Positions 7,577 to 13,894 of a stretch of 29,628 nt of DNA are shown piece after piece; positions within the stretch are counted from its first letter, which is position 1, and each line of letters starts with the position of its first letter. The position numbers and the translations under genes are program-made. The stretch spans positions 1 to 29,628 of the forward strand of contig NZ_CAMPHN010000045.1 in NCBI RefSeq assembly GCF_946885885.1, given 5' to 3'. This DNA is from an uncultured Pseudomonas sp. Lineage in GTDB: Bacteria; Pseudomonadota; Gammaproteobacteria; Pseudomonadales; Pseudomonadaceae. The notes beneath the pieces are model-generated. The model made no database searches. It worked only from the letters and a program-made list of their open reading frames with translations, and had not been told where the DNA came from.

Positions 7577-8029
7577 CTACTGCTTAAATACCATGCCTTC
7601 CCATGCTTTTACTTCACCCGGAGATCCTTTATATAAAAGACTTCCGCGAAGGATTAGTTTACCTCCCCTGTACTCGACGTGCATGAGCAGGGAGCCGGCG
7701 TCAATTACTTTGTATGATACGGGCTCGGTGAAGGCCATGAAGTACATGTTTTTTATCGTCCCGACCACGTTGTATGTGGTTACATCGCCTGGCTCTCCGT
7801 GAGAATATATACCACTGATTTTGTCGCCCCACTGCTTAAGATTAAAATTGGCGTCTCCTTCTTCTGATGACCATTCGCCGTCTATTCTGACACCTCTGTA
7901 AACTTTGTCAGAAAACCATGGGATCAATATTTTTCTAAAAGCCTCTGAGATACATATAAAAATTGCTGTCGCGACTAGACTGCTGGCAATCCCTAGCAAC
8001 AGTGGGAGAGTAATACTTTGTTGATCCAT
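7577..8029 (-). CDS. Membrane-anchored beta-rich cassette protein
   Basis: A 150-aa protein with one N-terminal transmembrane helix (LPLLLGIASSLVATAIFICI) followed by a beta-rich domain of about 105 residues that opens with RGVRIDGEWSSEEGD and continues KISGIYSHGEPGDV and TYNVVGTIKN. The GEW turn and regular strand pattern suggest a lipocalin-like barrel. CBASS effectors of the Cap15 type also place a small barrel behind membrane helices, but they have two helices and a nucleotidyltransferase partner, absent here, so that link is speculative. The ATG at 8029 has no strong ribosome site of its own; AGGT of the attC core lies about 7 bases upstream. Confidence 0.7.
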   Translation of the reverse strand: MDQQSITLPLLLGIASSLVATAIFICISEAFRKILIPWFSDKVYRGVRIDGEWSSEEGDANFNLKQWGDKISGIYSHGEPGDVTTYNVVGTIKNMYFMAFTEPVSYKVIDAGSLLMHVEYRGGKLILRGSLLYKGSPGEVKAWEGMVFKQ

Positions 8030-8036
8030 GGGATGT

Positions 8037-8290
8037 ACCTAACGAGGTTGTAGAAAAACGAAATGGTAAATTTTGCGGCTAGGATTTTGGCTATTTTTTA
8101 GCCGAAAACCTGCACCTCTCTTGAAATCTAACGTATTCATCTCGCTTAATTTCTCCAGACTTCGCATACGACAAGGCTCTTGAATAAGCCTTGAGGTTTT
8201 CCTACAGCCCCAACGCTTGCAGCATGCGCCCCATGGAATGAAGCCGAAGACGCAATGTAGTGGGCGTCGCCGTGCCTGCACTTGTTAGGT
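8037..8290 (-). repeat. attC site interrupted by 168-bp element (between cassettes 6 and 7)
   Basis: ACCTAAC at 8037-8043 and GTTAGGT at 8284-8290. Removing the 168-base element and one copy of the duplicated AAC restores an 83-base attC. The middle of this site differs from the GGGGCGGGC type. Confidence 0.75.
8044..8211. mobile_element. 168-bp MITE-like element, copy 1, inside attC
   Basis: Ends GAGGTTGTAGAAAAAC and, reverse-complemented, GGGGCTGTAGGAAAAC (13 of 16 match). AAC occurs immediately on both sides (8041-8043 and 8212-8214). About 89% identical, without gaps, to copy 2 at 9280-9447 by hand alignment. Read on the minus strand it carries a 33-codon open frame starting MNTLDFK and ending LQPR with its TAG made by the attC GTTAGG core. 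An internal GGCTATTTTTTAGCC hairpin is present. No transposase. Confidence 0.7.
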
Positions 8291-9235
8291 GCCGGGGTTG
8301 TCAGAGCGAACCACACAGGGGCGATTCCAAACTACTCGTTCCTTTGAAAGCTCTGAAATTATTGCATTCACCAACGGCTTTCCGCCCGGAAATGGCAGAT
8401 AAAGGCCAACGACTCTAGGGACAACAACCGTGCCGTCTTCGTAAAGGAGGGCCTTAATAGAACCAACTGCAACGATTGCATTTTGAGCGGTGGTTCGATT
8501 CAATTCGCTCTGGATTGGCAGTGCAGCAGCTATGGCTTGCCCATTTACTCCCAATGTTTGAACGGTAAGTGAACCTTGAAGTCTTTTAGCTTCGGCTTCA
8601 GCGCCGATTGCTCCAAGGCCTGAAATATTTGCAGCACCTTCTGCTGATTCAATGTTTGCAGTTACACGCAATCCGATTCCTACATAGACTGGTAGATTAA
8701 ACTCTTCGTAACCCTCTGGAGTTTTGGAGTTTTCATCAGCCCTAAGGACCTCGAAAATTTCGGAACCATAGGTATACTGACCGCGATTATTGGGCGCAGA
8801 CAATGCTACCGGGACTGTTGCGCCAGTGGAATATTCTTGAGCGAATTTTCTAATCCATAGTTTGACATTTGTTGTATCCGCGTTGATGTAGTCAACCGTT
8901 ACTCGGTAAGAATCTGCTTCTCCACTTACTTTGCTTGTTCCGTAAGTTACGGCTCCGGATTTGAAAAATTGCTCTATTGACATCCTAACTGCGTTGTCAG
9001 GGAGTGATTCAAGCAGGTTTTTGTAGCCAATCTGACCCACCTCTACGCTTTCAGCTAGAGTCGAAAGTTCATTACTTTCGCATGAGCTTCCAGGATTCGT
9101 TTTAACCGAAAATGGATCGACTGGAATATATGTATAGCCAGACAAATGTTCAGCCGGGGGTTTGGGTATGGTGACTGCGCAACCACTGCTTAGAATAAGA
9201 GCGATAGCTGCAACACTAAAAATCTTGAGGCTCAT
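8285..9235 (-). CDS. Putative cassette lipoprotein
   Basis: A 316-aa predicted lipoprotein: MSLKIFSVAAIALILSSGC, with C19 as the likely lipidated residue (the -3 position is Ser rather than Leu, so the lipobox is imperfect). The mature part is beta-rich and low in charge with no domain I recognise; a repetitive Ala/Glu segment (about 220-245) may be helical. Start set at 9235, where GGGAG lies 8 bases upstream; a longer frame from 9274 adds 13 residues. The stop TAA lies in the attC core. Probably in the inner or outer membrane facing the periplasm; function unknown. Confidence 0.75.
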   Translation of the reverse strand: MSLKIFSVAAIALILSSGCAVTIPKPPAEHLSGYTYIPVDPFSVKTNPGSSCESNELSTLAESVEVGQIGYKNLLESLPDNAVRMSIEQFFKSGAVTYGTSKVSGEADSYRVTVDYINADTTNVKLWIRKFAQEYSTGATVPVALSAPNNRGQYTYGSEIFEVLRADENSKTPEGYEEFNLPVYVGIGLRVTANIESAEGAANISGLGAIGAEAEAKRLQGSLTVQTLGVNGQAIAAALPIQSELNRTTAQNAIVAVGSIKALLYEDGTVVVPRVVGLYLPFPGGKPLVNAIISELSKERVVWNRPCVVRSDNPGT

Positions 9236-9272
9236 CTGAATTCTCCCTTGTTGATTATCTGAAGCACTAGGC

Positions 9273-9510
9273 ACCTAACGAGGCTGTAGAAAAACTAAAT
9301 GGCAAATTTTACGGCTAGGATTCTGGCTATTTTTTAGCCGAGAACCAGCATCTCCCTTGAAATCTAACGTATTCATCGCGCTTAAATTCTCCAGATTTCG
9401 CGTACGACAAGACACTTGAATAACCCTAGAGGTTTTCCTACAGCCTCAACGTTTGGTTAAGGGGCGGGCTTTAGCCCATCCCAGCGGGTGATTTGAACCA
9501 GTTGTTAGGC
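9273..9510 (-). repeat. attC site interrupted by 168-bp element (between cassettes 5 and 6)
   Basis: ACCTAAC at 9273-9279 and GTTAGGC at 9504-9510. With the element and one AAC removed, a 67-base attC with the GGGGCGGGCTTTAGCCC centre is restored exactly. Confidence 0.8.
9280..9447. mobile_element. 168-bp MITE-like element, copy 2, inside attC
   Basis: Terminal inverted repeats GAGGCTGTAGAAAAAC and GAGGCTGTAGGAAAAC match at 15 of 16. AAC flanks both sides (9277-9279 and 9448-9450). Same length, orientation and insertion point in the attC core as copy 1, though the surrounding attC sequence differs. The 33-codon minus-strand frame is also open here, with five amino-acid differences from copy 1. 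Confidence 0.75.
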
Positions 9511-9810
9511 TATGTTGCCCTCTAGTACGGCAGGAGTTCCAATATACGTCACGTATAAGAATGTACCGTTACTGAAGTTCTGCGCGGAGGTGGAAATTTG
9601 TACGCCTATAATTGCATTGGCTTCGGATGGTGCGCTGCGTATGAAAGCATCAACGACCTCTTGATATTCATTTTTCTTTCTTTCAAGAAGCCCTCGAATT
9701 ACTCCTTTATTTGAAACCTCAACTGTTCCTGTAATCTGGATCATTCCGAAGATCTCTTTAACAACTATGCCTTCAGGGAGATTCTCAGTTGTTAGAAGAA
9801 GTTTTGTCAT
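9505..9810 (-). CDS. YbjQ/UPF0145 family cassette protein
   Basis: A 101-aa soluble protein that fits the YbjQ (UPF0145) domain across its length: an early TTENLPEGIVV, a central VVDAFIRSAPSEANAIIGV, then the strand NGTFLYVTYIGTPAVL near the end. Members form pentameric beta-rich rings; their role is unknown. AAGGAA precedes the ATG at 9810. The TAA stop is formed within the GTTAGGC core of the downstream attC, a sign that it travels as a cassette. Confidence 0.8.
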   Translation of the reverse strand: MTKLLLTTENLPEGIVVKEIFGMIQITGTVEVSNKGVIRGLLERKKNEYQEVVDAFIRSAPSEANAIIGVQISTSAQNFSNGTFLYVTYIGTPAVLEGNIA

Positions 9811-9840
9811 AGTGTACGTTCCTTGTGGTTTGGTGATTTG

Positions 9841-9897
9841 GCCTAGCGTTTTTTGTTAAGGGGCGGTTTTTTGCCACTTTAATTTAAAGCGTTTTTC
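9841..9897 (-). repeat. Degenerate attC site (between cassettes 4 and 5)
   Basis: On the minus strand the 3' core reads GCTAGGC (one base off GTTAGGC) and the 5' core is poor (GAAAAAC). An inner stem AAGGGGC (9858-9864) with GCCACTT (9873-9879) remains, one mismatch. Probably decayed, so these two cassettes may now be fixed together. Confidence 0.45.
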
Positions 9898-10144
9898 AGT
9901 CTCGCTTCAGTGGCTCTGTGTAAACACATATTTTATGTGCGGTATGAGAGCCTTCGATCTTCCAAAAAATATGTTGAATATCTTTGACCCTAACTGTTTT
10001 GTTAGTGTCGCTGAGATTCATGGAGCCGCCATGGATGGCGTCTCCAACCTTTAATGCACCGAATGGTGTGCTGCTTTCATATGACGCAGCAACACAACCG
10101 CTGTCATCTGGTTCGTAGATTTCGAGGTGATACTCTGTTTTCAT
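9896..10144 (-). CDS. Small hypothetical cassette protein
   Basis: An 82-aa soluble protein starting MKTEYHLEIYEPDDSG, beta-rich, with ASYESSTPFGALKVGDAI and a C-terminal HKICVYTEPLKRD. No family recognised. The start at 10144 is fixed by CCAGGAG just upstream; the longer frame from 10264 would run through the attC and is rejected. Sits between a well-formed attC (10168-10263) and a decayed one. Confidence 0.65.
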   Translation of the reverse strand: MKTEYHLEIYEPDDSGCVAASYESSTPFGALKVGDAIHGGSMNLSDTNKTVRVKDIQHIFWKIEGSHTAHKICVYTEPLKRD

Positions 10145-10167
10145 GAGTGACTCCTGGTTGTTGCTTG

Positions 10168-10263
10168 GGATAACGTAAAGGTGAGGGGCGGCCGGAGCGC
10201 GAAGCGCGGAGGGAACCTGCAAGCGCAGCTTGTAGGCCGTCCCTCTCGACCGCCATGTTAGCA
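10168..10263 (-). repeat. attC site (between cassettes 3 and 4), divergent type
   Basis: GGATAAC (10168-10174) and GTTAGCA (10257-10263) enclose long pairing arms, GAGGGGCGGCC with GGCCGTCCCTC, plus an inner AGCGCGAAGCGC. 96 bases, longer than its neighbours. Both cores depart slightly from consensus. Confidence 0.65.
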
Positions 10264-10264
10264 A

Positions 10265-11158
10265 TCATGCGCTTACGGACATGGCAGTCATTCGATAAGC
10301 CGGTCCGTCGATAGAGAGGCGACAAAATTTTTCCACCATTGGTTTCGCTGAATCTATCGAATTCCTGTAGTTTTCGAAACTGCCCATGTTGTTGCTTACG
10401 GCCATTAACTTATCCAGAACGCTCATTACGTAGGATAAGAATGTCCTTTGCACCAAGCTTAGTGACTCTCCGTCTTCGACTCTTTTGGTCACCTTACCAA
10501 TGACGGTGAATTCGCCATCAGTGAGCTTTGCCTTTATCTCCTTCGGGTCGTAGTCAGTTACATCTAGGTCGACAACACCAAATGCAACTCCCGTTCTTGG
10601 ATGACACAAAAGCATTTCAAGTTGCTTTGACTTCAAGTAGTCCTGCTCAATTGCCTCGATGATTTGCGTTATAGGCTTTTCGTATTTGAGAAATTCGTCA
10701 AGCGACTTCTTGTCTATTCCGAACTTGACTCCGAAGTGCTTCAGAATCTGGATGATCAATGGCGCTGACGTCTGCAATGTTTCGACTAATTGAAATATGT
10801 CTATTGGCTGTAGGATGGCCTTCGCTTTGATGTACTGGCCCGCTTCAAAGTCTGTTCCCGAGCCATTTTGTATTTCCTTAATTTCTTCAAGCTCGTCGAC
10901 AACCGTCATATGCAATCCACCTAGGGTGTATCTCTTAACAGTTTTGACTTCATTCGCGCTTGCGCTACCCCCCTCAATTCCCAGTTCTGCCTTGCCAAGC
11001 AATCCTTGCAGGAACGAAAACCCTATCTTTGCATTGGCTTTGCTATTGGCTGAGCTATTTGTCTTTTCTTCTGACTCTGTGCTGACGCCCTTAAACAGAT
11101 ATGCGGCGGCATTCAAAACCATTTTTTCGTTTAGGTACAGAGGCTCAAGATATGCCAT
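10265..11158 (-). CDS. DUF6414-like cassette protein
   Basis: A 297-aa soluble protein. The order EPLYLNEKMV-AAYLFKG at the start, a polar low-complexity Ser/Asn/Lys segment (about 28-45), a glycine-containing stretch (LQGLLGKAELGIEGG) and an IYLD/LFxG-then-FxxG arrangement resemble DUF6414 proteins; I hold this at even odds. No membrane segment or catalytic motif. AAGGAC precedes the ATG at 11158. Its TGA is just upstream of the attC at 10168-10263. Function unknown. Confidence 0.7.
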   Translation of the reverse strand: MAYLEPLYLNEKMVLNAAAYLFKGVSTESEEKTNSSANSKANAKIGFSFLQGLLGKAELGIEGGSASANEVKTVKRYTLGGLHMTVVDELEEIKEIQNGSGTDFEAGQYIKAKAILQPIDIFQLVETLQTSAPLIIQILKHFGVKFGIDKKSLDEFLKYEKPITQIIEAIEQDYLKSKQLEMLLCHPRTGVAFGVVDLDVTDYDPKEIKAKLTDGEFTVIGKVTKRVEDGESLSLVQRTFLSYVMSVLDKLMAVSNNMGSFENYRNSIDSAKPMVEKFCRLSIDGPAYRMTAMSVSA

Positions 11159-11175
11159 AGGGCTGTCCTTGTGAT

Positions 11176-11252
11176 TGCTAACGATTAAGCTAAGGGGCGG
11201 GCTTTAGCCCGTCCCAGTGAGCGAAGCGAACGATTTGAGCGCATTGTTAGGT
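11176..11252 (-). repeat. attC site (between cassettes 2 and 3)
   Basis: TGCTAAC (11176-11182) and GTTAGGT (11246-11252), 77 bases, with the GGGGCGGGCTTTAGCCC centre. Nearly identical to the site at 11786-11862 outside the cores. Confidence 0.85.
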
Positions 11253-11780
11253 GCCAACATGCTCAGTAATGTAAGAAGTAAATTTTGATGCGTCATCTGT
11301 ATGCGCGAAGGCGTTGTTAGGGATGACCACGACTTGACCGTGCGTTAAATAAATTGCTAAGTGCTGTGAGAGCATTTGCACGCTCGATAGGCAGTTCCAT
11401 GGCAGAAGCGTTTGACCAAGTCTGCTCTTGAACTCCATTCCAAGATCGGAAACTGTAACGTGTTGATTAATTGGGAATGGCTCAAGAGATGCTCGTTGAG
11501 TGGCAAGAAACGCTCGGTGAATGTAGGCCCGGTAACCAAGATGAAAGGCTATGCCACCCAATGCACTTACGACCACGAAGAACATATTTGATATATACCA
11601 GTGCGGATTGTATCGCAACTCGTTTAAAGCTGAGACAAAACCAAAGCCAATAAAAATCCAAGTGACTAGATTTATTACTAGAGCAACTGACGTCCCCCGT
11701 GCGCACTTTGACGAGTGCTTCATAGCCAACCGTTGAGCGAGCGCGTAATCGGTCTTTTCAAAAGCGTAGGAGATTTCCAT
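11247..11780 (-). CDS. YcxB-like membrane protein
   Basis: A 177-aa inner-membrane protein: soluble N-terminus MEISYAFEKTDYALAQRLAM, two transmembrane helices (about 33-53 and 65-82), then a C-terminal YcxB-type domain with ISVSD-like VTVSDLGMEF and PWNCLSSVQMLSQHLAIYL and a closing VVIPNNAFA. This arrangement is that of the YcxB-like family, of unknown role. The ATG at 11780 lies 5 bases from AGGTG of the upstream attC, which probably serves as its ribosome site. The TAA stop is inside the downstream attC core. Confidence 0.8.
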   Translation of the reverse strand: MEISYAFEKTDYALAQRLAMKHSSKCARGTSVALVINLVTWIFIGFGFVSALNELRYNPHWYISNMFFVVVSALGGIAFHLGYRAYIHRAFLATQRASLEPFPINQHVTVSDLGMEFKSRLGQTLLPWNCLSSVQMLSQHLAIYLTHGQVVVIPNNAFAHTDDASKFTSYITEHVGT

Positions 11781-11785
11781 ATGGC

Positions 11786-11862
11786 ACCTAACGATTAAGC
11801 TAAGGGGCGGGCTTTAGCCCGTCCCAGCGAACGAAGTGAGCGATTTGAGCGCATTGTTAGGC
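11786..11862 (-). repeat. attC site (between cassettes 1 and 2)
   Basis: ACCTAAC (11786-11792) and GTTAGGC (11856-11862), both matching consensus, 77 bases, GGGGCGGGCTTTAGCCC centre. The best-preserved site in the array. Confidence 0.9.
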
Positions 11863-12276
11863 GTCACTTTTTACAATAGCTATTTCTTGACTTGTAAGGT
11901 CAGATTTGTTTGTCCAAAGATCTTTTCTCATTGCGATTACCGCGTTCAAAAAATTCTCCCGACTTGGCTGCTCTATGAAAGCCTTGACACTAAGTACGAC
12001 AGGCTTTGCAGCATAGAGAATCATCTCGTGATACTCCGCGTTAAGATATTCCATGACGTCTGACGCTGAGTCAATATCTGCTTGCCGGCTAGAAAGATAC
12101 TTGATGTTTTTGGGATTAAAGTAAACATCCATGTAAAGCAGGCAAGACTTGTAGCGACGCTCTTTACTTTCAAGTGCTTTGAATGCAAGTTCTTTATATT
12201 TGGTCTGAACGTTAGTAATAATCCCGCCGATTCCGACAAGGCCGAGTAGAGCAAGAATAATTTCGATGAGGGTCAT
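11857..12276 (-). CDS. Membrane-anchored hypothetical protein, first cassette
   Basis: A 139-aa protein with one N-terminal transmembrane helix (IEIILALLGLVGIGGIITNV) and a helical, charged cytosolic part containing ESKERRYKSCLLYMDVY and SVKAFIEQPSRENFLNAV. No family recognised. AGGAA lies upstream of the ATG at 12276. Being the integrase-proximal cassette it would be the most recently acquired, and most strongly expressed if an array promoter survives. The stop TAA falls within the attC core. Confidence 0.7.
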   Translation of the reverse strand: MTLIEIILALLGLVGIGGIITNVQTKYKELAFKALESKERRYKSCLLYMDVYFNPKNIKYLSSRQADIDSASDVMEYLNAEYHEMILYAAKPVVLSVKAFIEQPSRENFLNAVIAMRKDLWTNKSDLTSQEIAIVKSDA

Positions 12277-12293
12277 ATGGTTCCTGCTGTGAT

Positions 12294-12300
12294 GCCTAAC
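12294..12300 (-). repeat. Core site at the integrase-proximal end of the array
   Basis: GCCTAAC on plus (GTTAGGC on minus), 17 bases ahead of the first cassette gene. A second core-like GTTAGAT lies at 12305-12311. There is no attC-sized palindrome beyond, so this may be what is left of attI. That is inference. Confidence 0.5.
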
Positions 12301-12469
12301 AGTGGTTAGATGGAATTCTTCGCTAATCCGAAGTTAGTGGCTTCTGCATAAGCACGCACCAACGCGGAAGCTAGAAAATTAAAAACCTTCCCAAATCATT
12401 GTGTTACGTCGGCGTGGTAAGCGTTTTATTGTATTCGCTTGACTTCCCTATTTTGCTCTTCCATTACCA

Positions 12470-12485
12470 CTGTATGTAAAAACAG
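12470..12485. promoter_or_regulatory. LexA box at the integrase-proximal edge of the cassette array
   Basis: CTGTATGTAAAAACAG is a perfect CTGT-N8-ACAG. It lies about 170 bases outside the first cassette core. Integron integrase promoters are commonly LexA-controlled and lie next to attI, which matches this position. No SOS gene follows on either strand. Confidence 0.6.
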
Positions 12486-13030
12486 TTTCGGGTCGATATG
12501 GTTCGCTCACTCGCCCCATAAGTTTGCCGAACATGGAGGATGCACTTCTCAGGAAGGAGCGGGGACAACTGGCATCCAGCCTGCGGGGTGCGTCATTGCG
12601 TTGGTTGAACGCTAGTCCACAGTACCCTCGGTCACAAGTTTTTTATGGCTAATAGCCACACTTTTTTTGCGCTTGCCCATCGCGCCTTGCCGGGCTAGAG
12701 TTCGCCCGTCACGGTCAATCCCGTGGCCGGGTGTAGGAACCTGTGGTGTCTGAGGCGCGGAAGCGCCATAGCTAAGTAGCCGGCGCTTTTTTGTGCCCGG
12801 CTGTAGCACTTCTATGGCGGGCCGTGCGAGGCAGGCTTCGGCCTGGCCGGTTCCCTCGGACGCCGGTTTCCTACCCTTGTACGGTCCGCCACCCAAACCC
12901 GTAGGAAGGTCGGTCGGCGGCTCCTTAATCAGTTCGAGGAGCATAAGGAAAATGCACTTTCCCCCTTTTACCCAAGGGCTCCGCCTTGGAGTCTGCTGTT
13001 GCCCGTCCACCTCCGCCCTGGAGGTGTGCC
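12486..13030. other. Long leader with several stem-loops, no credible gene
   Basis: The stretch before the small gene at 13031 carries tight hairpins: GGCGC-ggaa-GCGCC, AGGC-TTCG-GCCT, and AGCCGG with CCGGCT across a T-run (about 12778-12808). Open frames at 12612-13010 (minus) and 12793-13038 (plus) have low-complexity translations and no ribosome sites, so I do not call them. It may be a structured RNA leader; type not recognised. Confidence 0.35.
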
Positions 13031-13300
13031 ATGACTAAGTCCCACCCCGCTGTCATTCCCTTTCCTAAACGTATCGAACCGCTCGACTGCACCATTTCCG
13101 CTGTCTGTCACTTTCAGGCGGCGGCCGAGTTGCGGATGACGCTGCTGCATAAGCTGTTCGATATCCTGGCGCGCACGGATGCGTCCACCGACAACGCTGG
13201 GCACTTGCGCGAGTGCTGCGACAATGCCCGCGAGCTGCTCAACGATGCGCAGGTGCTGTACCGCAGCGCGTTGGCGCAACGGAGGGCTGGCGATGAATAG
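13031..13300 (+). CDS. Hypothetical protein, first of overlapping pair
   Basis: An 89-aa protein, MTKSHPAVIPFPKR at the start, then an alpha-helical body with FQAAAELRMTLLHKLFDILA and CCDNARELLNDAQVLYR. No family recognised; the helix content with few aromatic residues resembles small Pseudomonas accessory proteins of unknown role. The start is set by CTGGAGGTG just before the ATG at 13031, and the longer frame from 12986 is rejected. It overlaps the next gene by 8 bases, so the two are translated together. Confidence 0.65.
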   Translation: MTKSHPAVIPFPKRIEPLDCTISAVCHFQAAAELRMTLLHKLFDILARTDASTDNAGHLRECCDNARELLNDAQVLYRSALAQRRAGDE

Positions 13301-13589
13301 ATATTTTGTCAGCCATCTACCCAGCCACGACGGCCAGCGCGGCGCGGTGATCCAGTGGACGCATAACTGCCAACAAGCCTTTGACCAGGGTGTGGGCAGC
13401 GCCCAGGCCTGGTTAAGCAACGACGACAGCGGTTGGCTGTGGGCCAACTTGATCGTCGAGCGCGACGCTTTGCCCCCAGGGCTGCCGCGCCGGGCGTTCG
13501 AGGTCGGCTTTCTCAGCCGGGTGCACCAGCGTTTGTGCTCGCCGTTCGGCGGTGGGCATCAGGCCCGGCAGACCTGTTTGCAGCTCTGA
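13293..13589 (+). CDS. Hypothetical protein, second of overlapping pair
   Basis: A 98-aa protein starting MNRYFVSHLPSHDGQRG and containing WTHNCQQAFDQGVG and WANLIVERDALPPGLPRR. No domain recognised. The ATG lies inside the end of the previous gene (8-base overlap) with GGAGGG upstream, so the pair is an operon. No signal peptide or membrane segment. The two genes lie just outside the integrase-proximal end of the cassette array and are on the opposite strand to it. Confidence 0.65.
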   Translation: MNRYFVSHLPSHDGQRGAVIQWTHNCQQAFDQGVGSAQAWLSNDDSGWLWANLIVERDALPPGLPRRAFEVGFLSRVHQRLCSPFGGGHQARQTCLQL

Positions 13590-13894
13590 ATGGCCTGGCT
13601 CGACAGCTACCGGTCACGGCCGGCAGCTGCCGAGCCCGCGCTGAAGCTCGGCAACATCGATGTCCCGATCTGCCCCTGACTGTTTGCCCTGGCTGTTCCA
13701 TCGGCCTGGGAGAGCCCCGTATGAATGTTGAACCTATGCCCATGAACCCTGTGCCACGCCACACCCCCAGTTGGCCGTCTTCCCTAGAATCCGGGGGTCG
13801 GTGCCGAGCAGCTTTGCCGCCGGCAATGGATCGGCCGTTCAGACGAGTGGACTACACTGAAGGCCAATCGCTGAACCAATCACAGGCAAAGATC
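13590..13894. other. Intergenic region before the solute-binding protein
   Basis: Contains one stem-loop, CCGAGC (13630-13635) with GCTCGG (13646-13651), possibly ending the preceding pair, and no gene I can support. The reading frame of the next gene stays open upstream to 13433, but that part overlaps the small gene at 13293-13589 and has no signal-peptide logic. Confidence 0.5.

Larger units (their letters stand above)
5990..12300 (-). mobile_element. Integron gene-cassette array lacking an integrase (CALIN-like)
   Basis: Minus-strand genes are separated by sites with paired RYYYAAC and GTTRRRY cores and palindromic middles, the layout of an integron cassette array. Several cassette genes end inside the 5' core of their attC, reading TAA from CCTAAC. 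The stretch is visibly AT-richer than its flanks and most products are unknown, as usual in sedentary chromosomal arrays. Cassette direction puts the integrase side at the right edge (12300), but no intI gene follows. Four attC sites share the GGGGCGGGCTTTAGCCC centre (or a one-base variant), like those of Pseudomonas chromosomal integrons. No promoter driving the whole array is identified. Confidence 0.85.

Noticed and set aside
8039..8281. 80-codon minus-strand open frame through the attC and the 168-bp element
   Set aside because: Runs across attC and element; only the last 33 codons are shared with the other copy, and that part is treated as a finding, not a gene.
12612..13010. 132-codon minus-strand open frame in the leader
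   Set aside because: No ribosome site, low-complexity translation, and it overlaps hairpins and the start of the plus-strand gene's leader.
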